The notes below the pieces were generated by a model. The model saw only the letters and a list, made by a program, of their open reading frames with translations, did not search any database and was not told the DNA's origin. Positions 45,214 to 55,131 of a DNA stretch of 64,000 bases are shown here, in pieces; the stretch's first letter is position 1, and each line of letters opens with the position of its first letter. Made by a program: the position numbers and the translations under genes. The stretch covers positions 1 to 64,000 of the forward strand of contig CAVRQC010000008.1 in NCBI GenBank assembly GCA_963723205.1, read 5' to 3'. Origin of the DNA: CAVQBP01 sp963723205. GTDB lineage: Bacteria > Bacteroidota > Ignavibacteria > Ignavibacteriales > Ignavibacteriaceae.

Positions 45214-46152
45214 TTATTCATCAATTACTTTAATACTCCCCTTTTCAGGCATTTCCAACACATATATCTTATTATTTTTATCCGTTAATGTTGTATCTCT
45301 TAACCAAGGATTATACATCTTTAAAATTTTATAATTAATTCCGTTTTTAATTGCAAAATCTGCAAGATTAGGAATTGAATGATTGATATCTAAAGAAGTA
45401 GTTAGAAGAGGCGGATATAAATCTTCAGTTCTTAAATCGAATCCGTATTCTCGGGGATTACTTAGGATTTCTTTTACTGCAATAATTCTCGCAATATACC
45501 TTGAAGTTTCCTCTCCGAAAACAAGATTATAATAATTAGTTGTTTTTTGTTTGACAATTTGTTTTTCAATACCATTAGTTCCAAAGTTGTAAGATGCAGC
45601 GGCCATTGTCCATGTTTTAAATTCTGCATAAGCATCCAAAATATATTTACATGCTGCTTCAGTTGATTTTTCAACATTATACCTTTCATCTACCTGGGAA
45701 TTAACTTCGAGACCGTATTTTTCTGCAGCATCTTTTGTAAGTTGCCAAAAACCGGTTGCACCTACCGGTGATATAACATTTGCCAGACCACTTTCAATAA
45801 CAGCAACATACTTGAAATCATCGGGTACATTATATTCTTTTAATATTGGTTCAATAACCGGGAACCATCTATTCATTCTTTTTAATGACAACAAAGTTGA
45901 AGAATGCCAGTAAGTATTTACTAAAAATTCCCGATCAATCCTCTCATATACTTCAAAATTTTCAAGGGGAACTTTTTCACCGGCAAAAGATAAATCATGC
46001 GGTATCTCGGGTGAAATTATTCTATATTCTTGCGGGAAATCCTCTGATTTTCCGATTACTTTCTTATCGGTTAAAAATAAAAAACTGGTAATTATTAAAA
46101 TACACGAAGCCGTTATAAATCCAAGTACGAAAAAATAATATTTAGAATTCAT
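45214..46152 (-). CDS. Lytic transglycosylase (SLT domain, MltD-like)
   Basis: The 312-residue protein has an N-terminal membrane anchor (residues 5-27) and an SLT domain at about 95-230. The catalytic Glu is in AVIESGLANVISPVGATGFWQL; further motifs are YNVEKSTEAACKYI and AAASYNFGTNGIEKQ. It cuts peptidoglycan strands to anhydro-muropeptides during growth. The C-terminus (about 255-305) resembles a single degenerate LysM-like segment (INYKILKMYNPWLRD). It is likely envelope-anchored. It is not closely linked to the flanking M28 or TraB genes. Confidence 0.9.
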   Translation of the reverse strand: MNSKYYFFVLGFITASCILIITSFLFLTDKKVIGKSEDFPQEYRIISPEIPHDLSFAGEKVPLENFEVYERIDREFLVNTYWHSSTLLSLKRMNRWFPVIEPILKEYNVPDDFKYVAVIESGLANVISPVGATGFWQLTKDAAEKYGLEVNSQVDERYNVEKSTEAACKYILDAYAEFKTWTMAAASYNFGTNGIEKQIVKQKTTNYYNLVFGEETSRYIARIIAVKEILSNPREYGFDLRTEDLYPPLLTTSLDINHSIPNLADFAIKNGINYKILKMYNPWLRDTTLTDKNNKIYVLEMPEKGSIKVIDE

Positions 46153-46313
46153 ACTTCTCCCTCTATTTCCTTACATTGATCAAATTACTAAAATTTTAAC
46201 TCTCATATATAAAAAAAATATTAAACTCGATAAAGCCAATTGTATTCAAATTTCTCATTTAAAAAAATTAAAATACAAACGAATTAGTAAACGCTTTATA
46301 TTTTAGAAATTCT

Positions 46314-46321
46314 TATATTTG
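46314..46321 (+). promoter_or_regulatory. Possible -7 promoter element before the TraB gene
   Basis: TATATTTG fits TAnnTTTG and lies 29 bases before the ATG. A proper -33 TTG was not found at the usual spacing. Confidence 0.3.
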
Positions 46322-46350
46322 CCAGATATTATATCAAAAAATGAAACCGT

Positions 46351-47538
46351 ATGGAACAAAATACAAGAAATTATCCACCTGATGTTGTATTCATAAATAA
46401 TGACGAAAAAGAAATTATTGTTATTGGTACAGCACACATTTCAAAACAATCAGCAAATCTTGTTCAGATGGTAATAGAAAATGAAATGCCCGACTGTGTA
46501 TGCATTGAATTAGATGCCCAGAGATATAAGGCTCTTTCTGAAAAAAACAGATGGGAAGCTCTGGATATAAAAACTGTGATAAAAGAGAAACAGTTAACTA
46601 CCCTTTTTGTTAATATTATTTTATCATCTTACCAGAAAAAATTAGGTGAAAAACTGGGAGTTTTGCCAGGTACGGAAATGTTAAATGCAATAAATACTGC
46701 AAAAAATTTAGGATTAGATATTGCTCTATGCGATAGGGAGATTCGGATTACAATTAGAAGAGCATGGAATTCAATGTCATTCTGGCAAAAGTTCAAATTA
46801 TTTAGTTCAGGTTTTGCAGGATTATTCGATAATATGGAATTATCCGAAGAGAAACTTCAGGAATTAAGAGAGAAAGATGTTCTTTCTGAAATGATTGAAG
46901 AATTAGGAAAATCTATGCCGGTATTAAAAAAAGTCTTGCTCGATGAAAGGGATATCTATTTGAGTAAAAAGATAGAAGCTGCAAATGGTAATAAAATTGT
47001 TGCAGTTGTAGGTGCAGGTCATGTAAAAGGAATTTGCAGGGAACTAGAAAATAAAAAAGAAACTGATTTAAAAAGCCTTGAGCAAATTCCACCATCTTCC
47101 AAAGCATTTAAAATTATAGGATGGGGAATACCTATTTTGATTATTGCTTCAATTATCCTGATCGGTTATATAAAGGGATTTTCCGCTGCACAGGATAATG
47201 TATTATTCTGGATTTTAGCAAACGGTATTCCCTGTTCCATCGGAGCAATTTTGGCTATAGCTCATCCTATAACAATTATTACTTCTTTTTTTGCTGCTCC
47301 AATTACAAGCTTAAGTCCGTTAATAGGTGCAGGTTATGTTGCAGCTTTTGTACAGGCCTATTTCCAACCTCCTTTGGTTAAAGAATTCAAGACTGTCTCG
47401 GATGATATAAGAAGAGTAAAAATGTGGTGGAAAAACAAATTATTAAAAATTCTTTTAGTTTTTATACTTACAGGATTGGGAAGTTTGATTGGTACTTATG
47501 TTGGTGCATATCAAATTATTTCAAATCTTTTTAATTAA
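46351..47538 (+). CDS. TraB/GumN-family protein with C-terminal membrane helices
   Basis: The 395-residue protein starts with a TraB domain (residues about 14-235): IIVIGTAHISKQSANLV with the GTAH motif, CVCIELDAQRYKAL, GTEMLNAINTAKNLGLDIALCDREI and VAVVGAGHVKGI. The domain is related to erythromycin-esterase-like folds; enteric TraB is a pheromone shutdown protein, but most family members have unknown roles. Hydrophobic helices lie at about 250-270, 285-305, 310-335 and 365-388. It is followed by the hairpin terminator at 47574-47597. Confidence 0.88.
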   Translation: MEQNTRNYPPDVVFINNDEKEIIVIGTAHISKQSANLVQMVIENEMPDCVCIELDAQRYKALSEKNRWEALDIKTVIKEKQLTTLFVNIILSSYQKKLGEKLGVLPGTEMLNAINTAKNLGLDIALCDREIRITIRRAWNSMSFWQKFKLFSSGFAGLFDNMELSEEKLQELREKDVLSEMIEELGKSMPVLKKVLLDERDIYLSKKIEAANGNKIVAVVGAGHVKGICRELENKKETDLKSLEQIPPSSKAFKIIGWGIPILIIASIILIGYIKGFSAAQDNVLFWILANGIPCSIGAILAIAHPITIITSFFAAPITSLSPLIGAGYVAAFVQAYFQPPLVKEFKTVSDDIRRVKMWWKNKLLKILLVFILTGLGSLIGTYVGAYQIISNLFN

Positions 47539-47573
47539 TATTCAAGCTCTTAGCTTTCACTAAAAACATAAAA

Positions 47574-47597
47574 AAACCGCTCTGGTTAGAGCGGTTT
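47574..47597. terminator. Bidirectional hairpin terminator
   Basis: AAACCGCTCT and AGAGCGGTTT pair perfectly (10 bp) around GGTT, with A residues before and T residues after. It lies between the convergent TraB and sigma-factor genes and can end both. Confidence 0.85.
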
Positions 47598-47623
47598 AAT
47601 TAACACGATTTTTTGAAACTGCA

Positions 47624-48481
47624 TTATCCCAAATAAGCTTTTAATCTTTTGCTCTGAGGAGAATGTCTTAAGTTTCTAATTGCTTTTTCTTTAATTTGTC
47701 TTACTCTTTCTCTGGTAAGATTAAATCTTTCACCGATTTCTTCTAAAGTAGCTGATCTTTCACCACCGATACCGAAATAAAGTCTGATAACTTCAGCTTC
47801 CTTCTCGGTTAAACCGGAGAGAATATTAGCCACTTCATTCTTCAACGATTCTGTCATTAAATTGCCATCAGGAGAAGGTTGTTCATCATTAGGAAGTACA
47901 TCTATCAAACTATTTTTATCATCATCACCGGAAAATGGAGCATCCATCGAAACATGCCTTCCTGAAATTTGTAATGCATAAGCAACATCATCTGCACTCA
48001 TATCAAGAATTGAAGCTAATTCAGTAGTAGTTGGAGTTCTTTCATATTCTTGTTCCAAATCACGGTAAGCTTTACCTATCTTACTTAAAGAACCAACTCT
48101 GTTTAATGGTAATCTAACCATACGGGATTGGTCAGCAATCGCTTGCATAATAGATTGTCTAATCCACCAAACTGCATAAGAGATAAATTTAAATCCCCGT
48201 GTCTCATCAAATTTCTGAGCGGCTTTAATTAATCCAAGGTTACCCTCGTTAATTAAATCACCTAAAGATAATCCCTGGTTTTGGAACTGTTTGGCAACAC
48301 TGACAACAAACCTGAGATTTGCTTTGGTAAGGGCTTCCAACGCGCTCTTATCACCTTTCTTGATACGAATAGCTAATTCTATTTCTTGTTCAGGAGTTAG
48401 AAGGTCAACTTTTCCAATCTCTTGCAAATACTGATCTAAAGACTTACTTTCTCTATTTGTGAATTGCTTAGTTATTTTCAA
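47624..48481 (-). CDS. rpoD: RpoD/SigA-type sigma-70 factor (copy 2)
   Basis: This 285-residue protein is closely similar to copy 1 at 4596-5456. The first 44 residues (MKITKQF to IRIKKGD) are identical, region 2 differs at very few positions, and most differences fall between regions 3 and 4 (NEYERTPTTTELASI, GDDDKNSLIDVLPN). Region 4 (TLEEIGERFNLTRERVRQIKEKA) is conserved, so promoter preferences may overlap. The start is preceded by GGAGATGGAG. Two such full factors in one genome region suggest one general and one conditional factor; the sequence does not say which. Confidence 0.93.
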   Translation of the reverse strand: MKITKQFTNRESKSLDQYLQEIGKVDLLTPEQEIELAIRIKKGDKSALEALTKANLRFVVSVAKQFQNQGLSLGDLINEGNLGLIKAAQKFDETRGFKFISYAVWWIRQSIMQAIADQSRMVRLPLNRVGSLSKIGKAYRDLEQEYERTPTTTELASILDMSADDVAYALQISGRHVSMDAPFSGDDDKNSLIDVLPNDEQPSPDGNLMTESLKNEVANILSGLTEKEAEVIRLYFGIGGERSATLEEIGERFNLTRERVRQIKEKAIRNLRHSPQSKRLKAYLG

Positions 48482-48691
48482 TTTTCTCCATCTCCTATTT
48501 TGAATTATTAATAAAAAACGTTATACTTAATAGACGTGTTAAAATTTAGTTTTGTTCCCACTTCCTTAATATAAAATTTAAACAGCTTTAAAAATAAATA
48601 AAAATTCTTACATAAGAAAGAGGAAATTTTTATTCTTTAAAAATTTTTTCGAATTAGAATATTTAAAAAGACTTGGAATAATGCTATTTTC

Positions 48692-49591
48692 TTATTTTTT
48701 TGCTGTTAATTCAAAAAATCCTACATTATCGAAGAAAAATCCTGCTGGATTTTCCTTAACACCATTGTGCTCTACCTCATAATGTAAGTGAGGACCGGTA
48801 GATAATCCCGAATCTCCTGTTTTAGCTATTTGAGTTCCCCTGGTAACTTTCTGGCCTTTTTTTACTAATATTTTAGATAAGTGAGCATAAATAGTATGGT
48901 ATCCATATCCGTGGTCCAATTCTACAGTTAATCCATAACCTCCCCGGTGACCCACAAAAACTACTCTTCCATTTCCCGTAGCATACACCGGAGAACCAAC
49001 ATCTGCAATAATATCTATTCCTTCGTGCATTCTTCTAATGTGAAGAATAGGATGCATTCTCATACCAAATCCATCGGAAATTGCACCTATACAAGGTTTT
49101 ATCGCAGGAATACAAAGACTTAATTTCCTGTTTTCCTTTAATTGTTTTGAAATTTCCAAAAACTGAGTTTTTTCAAACGAAATTTTTCTTGATATTTCAT
49201 CAACAAAAGATGTAGCTTTTGCAAGTTCATCTTCAGCATCGTTAGATAAAAAATCGATTGTATTATCGAAATATCCGCCGCCAACACCAACTTTAAGCTC
49301 ATCATCCGATAAGGGATGCAAATTTACAGCTAATCTTAAATCATTATTTGTTTTAGCCAAGCTGTCTATTTTAACAGACATATCTCGGTATTTGGCTATT
49401 ATAGATTTTAATTCTTTCTTTAAAGATTTATTTTCTGACCGCAAGGATTGAATATTATTATCAGAAGAGCCAAAAATTGAATAAAGACTGTAGCCACTTA
49501 AGAATGTGCTGAAAACTACTAATACTATTAAAATTGTTTTAGAATTGTAATTGTGGTTTCTATCTATTCGTAAAAAGCGAAAAAATGACAT
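48692..49591 (-). CDS. M23-family peptidoglycan endopeptidase, membrane-anchored
   Basis: The 299-residue protein has one N-terminal helix (about 18-40) and a coiled coil (about 45-72 and 110-155). A LytM/M23 domain covers about 175-290. Zinc-binding residues are seen in GMRMHP..., HEGIDI (His and Asp) and GPHLHYEV. Such proteins cut peptide cross-links or activate amidases. All metal ligands seem present, so it is probably active. The RIDRNHNY start is basic, in keeping with membrane insertion with the domain outside. It stands alone. Confidence 0.92.
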   Translation of the reverse strand: MSFFRFLRIDRNHNYNSKTILIVLVVFSTFLSGYSLYSIFGSSDNNIQSLRSENKSLKKELKSIIAKYRDMSVKIDSLAKTNNDLRLAVNLHPLSDDELKVGVGGGYFDNTIDFLSNDAEDELAKATSFVDEISRKISFEKTQFLEISKQLKENRKLSLCIPAIKPCIGAISDGFGMRMHPILHIRRMHEGIDIIADVGSPVYATGNGRVVFVGHRGGYGLTVELDHGYGYHTIYAHLSKILVKKGQKVTRGTQIAKTGDSGLSTGPHLHYEVEHNGVKENPAGFFFDNVGFFELTAKK

Positions 49592-49755
49592 TAAAACCCT
49601 ATTATTTTTAATATTCTTAATTATTTTGAAATAGAAGATGGCAATATTAGAAGGTACAATATAACAAAAGAAATTTTTTTTATCAAAATTATTTATTTAA
49701 AAAAAAATTTCGGGAATTATCAAAATGATAAACAATCATTTAATTAGCTAAAAAA

Positions 49756-50373
49756 CTATTTTTTAAAGTAGAATCTTATTCCAGCACTTAAATTCATCCC
49801 GCTGAATTTATCCCTGAAATGAATATTATCGTTTCGAATATAGTTATAAAGTGCTTCTCCGAAAGCTGAAAAGTACGAATCCTGAAATCTATGTTCCAAG
49901 TCTATCCCGCCGAAATATCCGTAGAGATTTTGATTATCCAGATTCTGGTATAATTCACCTTTTAAGGTTGATTTATTATTTACCAAGGAATATGTTAGTC
50001 CGGCAGAAAAACCCATGTTCCAATCTTGTGTTATATAAATGCTGTACCTTAATCCCGCATTATATATCAACTGGCTGAAGGATGAAGTAGTTTCAACAAG
50101 CTGATTAATTGGTTCCACCCTGGCATATGCCTGAAAATCAGATTTTGAAGTAAATGAAATCCTGTTATATATAGATAAATGATAATCAAGCGGTATCCCA
50201 AATCCAATTTGAAATAAAATATTTGGCAAATATTTAGAAGTGAGTTTTTCAGATGATGAAGATTGAATTACGCCAGCCCCACCCGAAAGAAATATTGATC
50301 TCTCAGGAATATGATTCTGAGCTTCTGCAATAAACGGAAAGACAAAAAGTAAGATTGTAATTAAATACTTCAT
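49756..50373 (-). CDS. Outer-membrane beta-barrel-like protein, unknown
   Basis: This 205-residue protein has a signal peptide (MKYLITILLFVFPFIAEAQ) and alternating strands (YHLSIYNRISFTSKSDFQAYARV, YSIYITQDWNMGFSAGLTYSLV, FRDKFSGMNLSAGIRFYF). The Phe-rich ending is typical of small eight-strand outer-membrane barrels. No specific function can be assigned. It is separated from its neighbours by AT-rich gaps of 164 and 308 bp. Confidence 0.7.
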   Translation of the reverse strand: MKYLITILLFVFPFIAEAQNHIPERSIFLSGGAGVIQSSSSEKLTSKYLPNILFQIGFGIPLDYHLSIYNRISFTSKSDFQAYARVEPINQLVETTSSFSQLIYNAGLRYSIYITQDWNMGFSAGLTYSLVNNKSTLKGELYQNLDNQNLYGYFGGIDLEHRFQDSYFSAFGEALYNYIRNDNIHFRDKFSGMNLSAGIRFYFKK

Positions 50374-50681
50374 AATTTTTTACGAAATATTATTTACAAC
50401 CTAACTAATAGAGATCTAAATAGCAATAAGAATTTTATTAGAGCATGTATAATTTATTATTAAGAAATAATCTATTTTATTAATTGAAAAATATTTCCTT
50501 AAATAATCCGGTTTTAACAGATAATATTTATCAGTTCAGTTAACCAGAAAGATTAATAAAAATTAATCTTTTTTGCGGAACCTTTTTAATTCCTATTCGT
50601 CATAAATAATTAAACTAATTTTTATATTTATCAATCATAATTTATATTTAAATTATCATTTCTAGTCATTATTAAAATAAT
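50374..50681. other. 308-bp AT-rich gap between divergent genes
   Basis: No gene or strong structure is supported. Promoters for the barrel gene (minus) and the ABC operon (plus) presumably lie here. Confidence 0.5.
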
Positions 50682-51611
50682 ATGAATATTGCAGTTGAAA
50701 ACCTTACTAAAAGTTATGGAACTCAGAAAGCTGTAGATACAATTTCTTTCCAGGTTCATACAGGTGAAATTTTAGGCTTCCTTGGACCTAACGGTGCCGG
50801 TAAAACCACGACAATGAAAATCTTAACCTGCTTTATGGCCCCAACCGACGGTGATATCAAGGTGGGAGATCTGTCAATTCATAATCATCAGGATGAAATT
50901 AAAACAAAGATTGGTTATTTACCGGAAAATAATCCGCTTTACCTGGATATGCCCGTTCTCGAATATTTAAGTTTCACAGCTGAACTTCAGGGAGTACCCA
51001 AGAGCAATATACAAAACAGGATCGCAGAGATGGTCCTGGTTTGCGGACTTAATGATGAAAAACATAAAAAGATCGGAGAGCTCTCAAAAGGTTACAGGCA
51101 AAGAGTTGGGCTTGCCCAAGCGATGATTCATAATCCTGAGGTATTAATTTTTGATGAGCCAACTACAGGATTGGACCCAAACCAGATAATTGAAATCAGA
51201 AAACTTATAAGAGAACTTGGCAGAGAAAAAACTGTTATTCTAAGTACGCATATCCTTCCTGAAGTTGAAGCTATCTGTGATAGAATATTAATTATTAATA
51301 AAGGTAAAATTGTTGCAGATGGAACTCCTGATACATTAAGAAAGCAGGCTCAAGGGGAAGAAGTACTTCGAATACAGCTGGATGAAGTATCAAATAGAGA
51401 CTTCACTATTGAAAATTTAAAGTCAATTGAATCGATTGCAATGGTCTCACCTGTTACTGATAGTTTAAATACTTTTTTAATTGAAAGTAAAAACGGACAA
51501 TCTTCCAAGCGGTCTATTTTTCAAATGTGTGTACAAAAAAATTGGATATTAACTGAAATGACCCCTATTGAAACTAAACTGGAAGATATCTTTAGAGAGT
51601 TAACTACATAA
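50682..51611 (+). CDS. GldA-like ABC transporter ATPase
   Basis: The 309-residue ATPase has Walker A GPNGAGKTT (about 36-44), Q-loop GYLPENNPLYLDMPVLEYLS, signature LSKGYRQRVGLAQA, Walker B VLIFDEPTTGLD and switch His in LSTHILPEVE. The C-terminal extension (about 225-305) is usual for GldA and ABC-2 exporters. It heads a four-gene set with a GldF-like permease, a GldG-like protein and a DUF4340 protein. In Flavobacterium the Gld genes are needed for gliding, but this set occurs in many non-gliding relatives and may simply be an exporter. Confidence 0.92.
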   Translation: MNIAVENLTKSYGTQKAVDTISFQVHTGEILGFLGPNGAGKTTTMKILTCFMAPTDGDIKVGDLSIHNHQDEIKTKIGYLPENNPLYLDMPVLEYLSFTAELQGVPKSNIQNRIAEMVLVCGLNDEKHKKIGELSKGYRQRVGLAQAMIHNPEVLIFDEPTTGLDPNQIIEIRKLIRELGREKTVILSTHILPEVEAICDRILIINKGKIVADGTPDTLRKQAQGEEVLRIQLDEVSNRDFTIENLKSIESIAMVSPVTDSLNTFLIESKNGQSSKRSIFQMCVQKNWILTEMTPIETKLEDIFRELTT

Positions 51612-51673
51612 GATAAAAAATCAAAATTGACAGATTTTAATAATCTATATCAATAAAAACTTTATAGTAAAAC

Positions 51674-52402
51674 ATGGCTAAAAAAATTTGGATAATTGCA
51701 ATTAGAGAACTTAAATCATTTTTTGATTCATTAACAGCGTATATTTTAATTGTTGCTTTTCTTGGATTAAGCGGATTCTTCACATGGCTTTTCGGTTCCG
51801 ATATCTTTTTTATCGGGCAGGCAACTCTTCAGCCATTTTTTTCTGTAGCTTACTGGACACTTTTCTTTTTCATTCCTGCACTTACAATGAAAATGATTGC
51901 AGAAGAAAATAAGTCCGGCACAATAGAACTTCTCCTAACAAAAGCTGTAACTGATTGGGAAATTATTATCGGAAAATTTTTAGCAATCCTGCTCTTAATT
52001 ATCATAGCTTTGCTTCTTACATTACCATATTATATCACCATAGCATCAATTGGGCCTATTGATAATGGGGCAGTATTATGCGGTTATCTTGGGTTGATTC
52101 TGATGAGCATGGTTTATATTAGTATCGGTCTTTTTGCAAGCAGTGTTACAAATAACCAGATTGTTGCTTTTCTTTTATCACTGTTTATAGGTGTATTTTT
52201 CTTGATTATTTTCAGCACACTGGCAAATGATTTTACAGGAATAATAGGGGAAATATTAAACTATTTAAATTTATCTACTCACTTTGAATCGATTTCACGT
52301 GGTGTAATTGATTCCAAAGATATAATTTATTTTCTCAGCATTTCATTTTTCGGATTATTACTTGCTGAGACTATGCTATCAAAAAGAAATATTGTCGATT
52401 AA
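51674..52402 (+). CDS. GldF-like ABC-2 permease
   Basis: The 242-residue membrane protein has six helices. It follows the GldF/ABC-2 permease pattern: IIAIRELKSFFDSLTAYILI at the start, KMIAEENKSGTIELLLTKAVTDWEIIIGKF between helices 2 and 3 (the coupling segment), and LSTHFESISRGVIDSKDIIYF near the end. It pairs with the GldA-like ATPase 62 bp upstream. The next gene starts 5 bp after its stop. Substrate unknown. Confidence 0.92.
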   Translation: MAKKIWIIAIRELKSFFDSLTAYILIVAFLGLSGFFTWLFGSDIFFIGQATLQPFFSVAYWTLFFFIPALTMKMIAEENKSGTIELLLTKAVTDWEIIIGKFLAILLLIIIALLLTLPYYITIASIGPIDNGAVLCGYLGLILMSMVYISIGLFASSVTNNQIVAFLLSLFIGVFFLIIFSTLANDFTGIIGEILNYLNLSTHFESISRGVIDSKDIIYFLSISFFGLLLAETMLSKRNIVD

Positions 52403-52407
52403 AAATT

Positions 52408-53931
52408 ATGTTAACTAAGAAAAAAGTAATCACCGGCCTCCTTTTAGTTTTTGGTATTTTAATAATCATTAATTTTTTTGCCTACCGGTTTTTTGTAAGG
52501 CTTGATTTTACTGCTGATCAAGAATATACATTAAGCAATGCAACAAAAAACATTTTAAAATCTTTGGATGAACCGGTAACGATTACCGCATATTTTTCTG
52601 AAGATTTGCCACCGAATGTTGCAAAAGTAAAACAAGATTTTAAGGATATGCTGATTGAATATGAAAATGCTTCAGGTGGAAAAATTGTCTATCAGTTTAT
52701 AAATCCCAATAAAGATCAAGAAACAGAAATGCAAGCACAGCAAGCAGGGATTCAGCCGATTATGATCAACGTACGTGAACGTGACCAGATGAAACAACAA
52801 AGGGCTTACCTCGGTGCCGTCCTTCAATATGGTGAGAAGAAAGAAACAATTCCGTTTATTCAGCCGGGTTCGGCTATGGAATACGCTTTGTCATCCAACA
52901 TAAAAAAATTAACGTTAAAAGAGAAAACTAAAATTGCTTTTTTACAGGGAAATGGAGAACCAACACTTGCCGATTTACCCCAATTGAGATCCCAGCTTTC
53001 CATAATGTATGATGTAGAAACAATAAAATTTAATGATACAACTGGTATTTCTAATAAATATAAAACTTTAGTTGTCATTGCTCCTAAAGACACAGTAAAT
53101 CCTCAGTATTTTAAACTGCTTGATGATTACATGGCTAAAGGAGGCAGATTATTATTGGCATTAAACAGGGTAGATGGGAATCCTTCGAATGCAACGGGTT
53201 CAAGTGTATATACCGGCTTTGCAAATTGGCTAAAGAAAAAAGGTATCGATGTACAGGATGAATTTGTATTAGATGCTAATTCAGGAAATATTATGGTTCG
53301 TCAGCAGAATGGTATGTTCGTTATGAATACACCTGTTAAATTTCCTTATTTACCTGTAATAACAAAATTTGCGGATCATCCGATAACTAAAGGAATTGAA
53401 TCGGTTATACTTCCATTCGCAAGTCCTATAAAGATTTCTCCGGCAGATTCTACTCTTCACATAGTAAAATTAGCTGTGACATCTAAAAATACAGGAGTTG
53501 AAAAACCACCGGTTTATTTTAATGTTATGAAACAATGGACAAAAAGTGATTTCCCTGTTTCTTCATTAACGGTAGCAGTGGCTGTTGACGGTAAAATTTT
53601 TAACAATACTTATTCTAAAATGGTTGTTTTTGGAGATGGTGATTTCGCAGTAAACGGTTCCGGTCAAAGAGCTCAAAGACTTGAGAAAGATAATATTAAT
53701 TTAATGACGAATGCCATTGATTGGCTTTCGGATGACACCGGACTTATAGCCCTTAGAACAAAAGGCATAAGCTCACGTCCTATTGATCCAAACTTGGAAG
53801 ACGGAACTAAAACTTTTCTTAAATATCTAAATTTCCTCCTGCCGATTTTACTTATTATCGGTTTTGGAATTATCCGTTATCAATATAGAAGAAAACTAAG
53901 AAATAAATGGATGAACGAAGATTATGTTTAA
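52408..53931 (+). CDS. GldG-like ABC auxiliary protein
   Basis: This 507-residue protein has a short cytoplasmic start, an N-terminal helix (about 9-27), a large extracytoplasmic part (28-465) related to GldG/IFT52-like substrate-binding domains, and a second helix near 467-485. Typical stretches are FFVRLDFTADQEYTLSNATKNIL, MINVRERDQMKQQRAYLGAVLQYG and GGRLLLALNRVD. It forms a complex with GldA- and GldF-like partners. Its last 8 bp overlap the DUF4340 gene, so translation is coupled. Confidence 0.92.
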   Translation: MLTKKKVITGLLLVFGILIIINFFAYRFFVRLDFTADQEYTLSNATKNILKSLDEPVTITAYFSEDLPPNVAKVKQDFKDMLIEYENASGGKIVYQFINPNKDQETEMQAQQAGIQPIMINVRERDQMKQQRAYLGAVLQYGEKKETIPFIQPGSAMEYALSSNIKKLTLKEKTKIAFLQGNGEPTLADLPQLRSQLSIMYDVETIKFNDTTGISNKYKTLVVIAPKDTVNPQYFKLLDDYMAKGGRLLLALNRVDGNPSNATGSSVYTGFANWLKKKGIDVQDEFVLDANSGNIMVRQQNGMFVMNTPVKFPYLPVITKFADHPITKGIESVILPFASPIKISPADSTLHIVKLAVTSKNTGVEKPPVYFNVMKQWTKSDFPVSSLTVAVAVDGKIFNNTYSKMVVFGDGDFAVNGSGQRAQRLEKDNINLMTNAIDWLSDDTGLIALRTKGISSRPIDPNLEDGTKTFLKYLNFLLPILLIIGFGIIRYQYRRKLRNKWMNEDYV

Positions 53932-54865
53932 TAAAATCTCTTCAAAAGCTCTTGCAGTAATTTTTGTTATTCTGTTGGTATTAGCAGCAGTATATATTTA
54001 TTTTGATTCTTCCCGCGAAGAGAGATCATTTAGAACAGATATCGTAAATATTGATACTGCTAAGGTAACTTCTCTAAGTATTTATCCTAAAGCTAATAAT
54101 CACAAAGAAATAAAAATATTTAAAGAAGGAAAAAATTGGGAAATTCAGCTAAAAAATAATAATACCGTACCTGCTGAAAATTCAAAAATAAAAAATCTTA
54201 TCTACCAGCTTTCCAAAATTAAAGCAAATAGTGTTGCCGCTCAGGATGAAAGTAAATGGAGCGAATTTAAAGTGGATACTTCAGGTACAAGAGTAAAAGT
54301 ATTCGAAGGAAATGATAATGCTCTGGACATAATTATCGGGAAATTTGCTTACCAGCAGCCTAGAACAATGATGACATATGTTAGAGTAAAAGGAGATAAA
54401 AATGTTTATGAGACAAACGGGTTCCTGGAATTTACATTCAATCAAAAGCCTGATTATTTCAGAGATAACACTATAATAAATGATGATATGTCACATTGGA
54501 AACGGTTAACTTTTACTTATCCTGCTGACAGTTCTTTTCAATTAGATAAAGATACAACGAACCATTGGAATATCAATAAACTTAAAATAGATTCATCAAA
54601 AGCTGTAAATTTTCTTAGAGCATTATCCCATTTATCAGGTTCTGATTTTGTAGATAACCCGGATGAATCCTTATTAAGTAAAGCTGCATACACCCTGACA
54701 ATAGAATCTTCTGCATTAGGTGCAGTTACAATATCAGCTTATATTGATTCTACAGATTATTTAATTCACTCATCACAGAATCCCGATGCATATTTTAACG
54801 GAAAGAAAAACAATCTTAAAGGAAAAATATTTGTTGGGAAAAATTACTTCGTAAAGAAGAAATAA
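53924..54865 (+). CDS. DUF4340 domain protein
   Basis: The 313-residue protein has one N-terminal helix (about 9-26) and an extracytoplasmic DUF4340 region with repeated short domains (EIKIFKEGKNWEIQLKNNNTVPAENSKIKNLIYQLSKIKANSV; HWNINKLKIDSSKAVNFLRALSHLSG). DUF4340 proteins are usually found after GldG-like genes, as here, and their precise role is unknown. The overlap with gldG and the lack of its own strong ribosome site support operon expression. The C-terminus is basic. Confidence 0.85.
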   Translation: MFNKISSKALAVIFVILLVLAAVYIYFDSSREERSFRTDIVNIDTAKVTSLSIYPKANNHKEIKIFKEGKNWEIQLKNNNTVPAENSKIKNLIYQLSKIKANSVAAQDESKWSEFKVDTSGTRVKVFEGNDNALDIIIGKFAYQQPRTMMTYVRVKGDKNVYETNGFLEFTFNQKPDYFRDNTIINDDMSHWKRLTFTYPADSSFQLDKDTTNHWNINKLKIDSSKAVNFLRALSHLSGSDFVDNPDESLLSKAAYTLTIESSALGAVTISAYIDSTDYLIHSSQNPDAYFNGKKNNLKGKIFVGKNYFVKKK

Positions 54866-54890
54866 TTATTTAAATCCCGTTCTCTAAAAG

Positions 54891-54921
54891 TTGTAGGGAC
54901 ACTAGTTCCCAGTCCCTACAA
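54891..54921. repeat. REP-like palindrome, type C
   Basis: TTGTAGGGAC (54891-54900) and GTCCCTACAA (54912-54921) are exact reverse complements with an 11-base centre that contains a second nested pairing (GGGA/TCCC). No T-tract follows. It lies after the ABC operon. Confidence 0.65.
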
Positions 54922-55131
54922 TATCCGACTTAATATTAGTTCAAATATCACAAACCGGCAATTATTTCAAATCCCATATTGCTATTTAAAAACAATATAT
55001 ATAAATTTTTTCAAAATTATTCCTGAAATTTCCTAATCATTTCTCAAATCTTGTTCGGTTCTTTTTAATTACATAAAACAGGACTACTTCCTGTTTATTT
55101 TCTTCTTTCAATAAACAAAACGAGGGCACCC

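Noticed and set aside
49851..50078. Plus-strand frame of 75 codons inside the small barrel gene
   Set aside because: Antisense to a gene with a signal peptide and barrel pattern; no support for a second product.
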